Shown here one piece after another: positions 63,698-64,000 of a stretch of DNA of 64,000 bases (the first letter of the stretch is position 1; each line of letters opens with the position of its first letter). The notes below the pieces were generated by a model, which had not been told where the DNA came from, searched no databases, and saw nothing but the letters and a program-made list of their open reading frames with translations. The DNA is from Xanthostigma xanthostigma. Lineage: Eukaryota; Arthropoda; Insecta; Raphidioptera; Raphidiidae. The stretch covers positions 73,940,948 through 74,004,947 of the forward strand of contig OY754464.1 in the NCBI GenBank assembly GCA_963575645.1. Direction: 5' to 3'. A program made the position numbers and the translations under genes.

Positions 63698-63852
63698 AAG
63701 TAAAGTGAACAAGTGGAAAAAATATAAGAAGTCTTATGGACAAGTGGAAAAAAGATTAATGGACAAGTAGAAAAAAAGATAAGCAGTCCAATGGACAAGT
63801 GGAAAAAAGATAAGAAGTCCAATAAACAAGTGGAAAAAAGTAAGAGTAAGAA
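63698..63852. repeat. Minisatellite, about 31-bp unit
   Basis: Five units built on GGACAAGTGGAAAAAAGATA and AGAAGTCCAAT, with small length variation. The minus frame 63616-63864 (poly-Phe/Ser/Thr/Cys) is its translation and not a gene. Confidence 0.8.
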
Positions 63853-63990
63853 GAAAAGAATCATAATTAATTTTTATCATTTAACTTATAGTTTCACGTT
63901 CAGATATTTCGTCTATACAAGTTAATCTGAACGTGAAACTATGAGTTAAATGATAAAAATTAGATAATTATGAATCTTTTCCTCTTACTG
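63847..63990. repeat. Inverted repeat at window end
   Basis: GTAAGAGTAAGAAGAAAAGA, TTTATCATTTAACTTATAGT and TTCACGTTCAGAT on the left pair with ATCTGAACGTGAAACTATGA and GTTAAATGATAAAAATTAGA on the right, with a spacer of about 20 bp. It may continue beyond the window. Confidence 0.75.
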
Positions 63991-64000
63991 TTGCTTTTTT

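Noticed and set aside
63616-63864. 82-codon hydrophobic minus frame as a membrane protein
   Set aside because: It is a translation of the 31-bp minisatellite (poly-Phe/Leu/Ser), not a real membrane segment.

Overview
This window reads as intergenic or intronic DNA from an insect, most probably a moth or butterfly. It is AT-rich with long homopolymer runs, has no bacterial gene organisation, and contains no intact host gene that I can recognise. The lepidopteran assignment is inference. It rests on non-autonomous Helitrons that start TCTATACTAATATA, carry a (GTTT)n run and end in CTAG; on the repeat bounded by GACGTGATAACG and CGTAAACCGACTTTACAGAC; on fragments of a CCGTCCGTCC / GAACCCTCGGTGCGCGAG repeat; and on a (TAA)n-targeted Dong-like LINE. 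I recall these as typical of Lepidoptera but could not search a database.

Layout. 1-1.2 kb: foldback elements. 3-10.2 kb: two Harbinger-type elements (TAA target duplication), a pogo/Tigger element with a transposase relic, a TTAA-flanked element, a piggyBac cysteine-rich-tail relic and a foldback enclosing a hammerhead-like fragment. 10.8-12.3 kb: tRNA-derived units and Helitron 1, interrupted by a 232-bp inverted-repeat element. 13.4-15.6 kb: a hAT-type element and a composite palindrome plus tandem repeats. 15.75-17.4 kb: a GC-rich island, a SINE and a LINE 3' end. 18.4-22.7 kb: Helitron 2, 4.1 kb long because it has been invaded by another repeat, a second palindrome/tandem-repeat composite and a 2-kb LINE with an uninterrupted reverse-transcriptase ORF. 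24-28 kb: Helitron pieces and a three-level nested foldback. 29-38 kb: hAT, mariner, LINE and foldback elements. 38.7-43.2 kb: hAT within hAT, and Dong within a LINE tail within a Harbinger-like element, then a minisatellite. 43.5-51.3 kb: a tRNA-like sequence, an RT fragment, a SINE and transposon copies. 51.9-55.1 kb: mariner relics flanking a hAT-type element and a heat-shock-type promoter without a recognisable gene. 57-64 kb: foldbacks, a Helitron and a minisatellite.

Three observations are the most interesting. (1) A family of inverted-repeat elements has hammerhead-ribozyme-like cores (CTGAAGA, stem II, GAAAC) at its centre; two copies have 13-bp target duplications. A different sequence at 8.2 kb has a similar core with pairing helix I strands. 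Hammerheads of this form are known from Penelope-like elements. (2) Two copies of a perfect palindrome differ by a compensatory base-pair change. (3) A perfect three-unit heat-shock element, a TATA box and a TCAGT initiator lie at canonical spacing with no coding sequence behind them.

Nested copies give several internal empty-site comparisons, so insertion order can be read directly. Most short reading frames here are chance frames in AT-rich or repeat DNA and are not annotated as genes.
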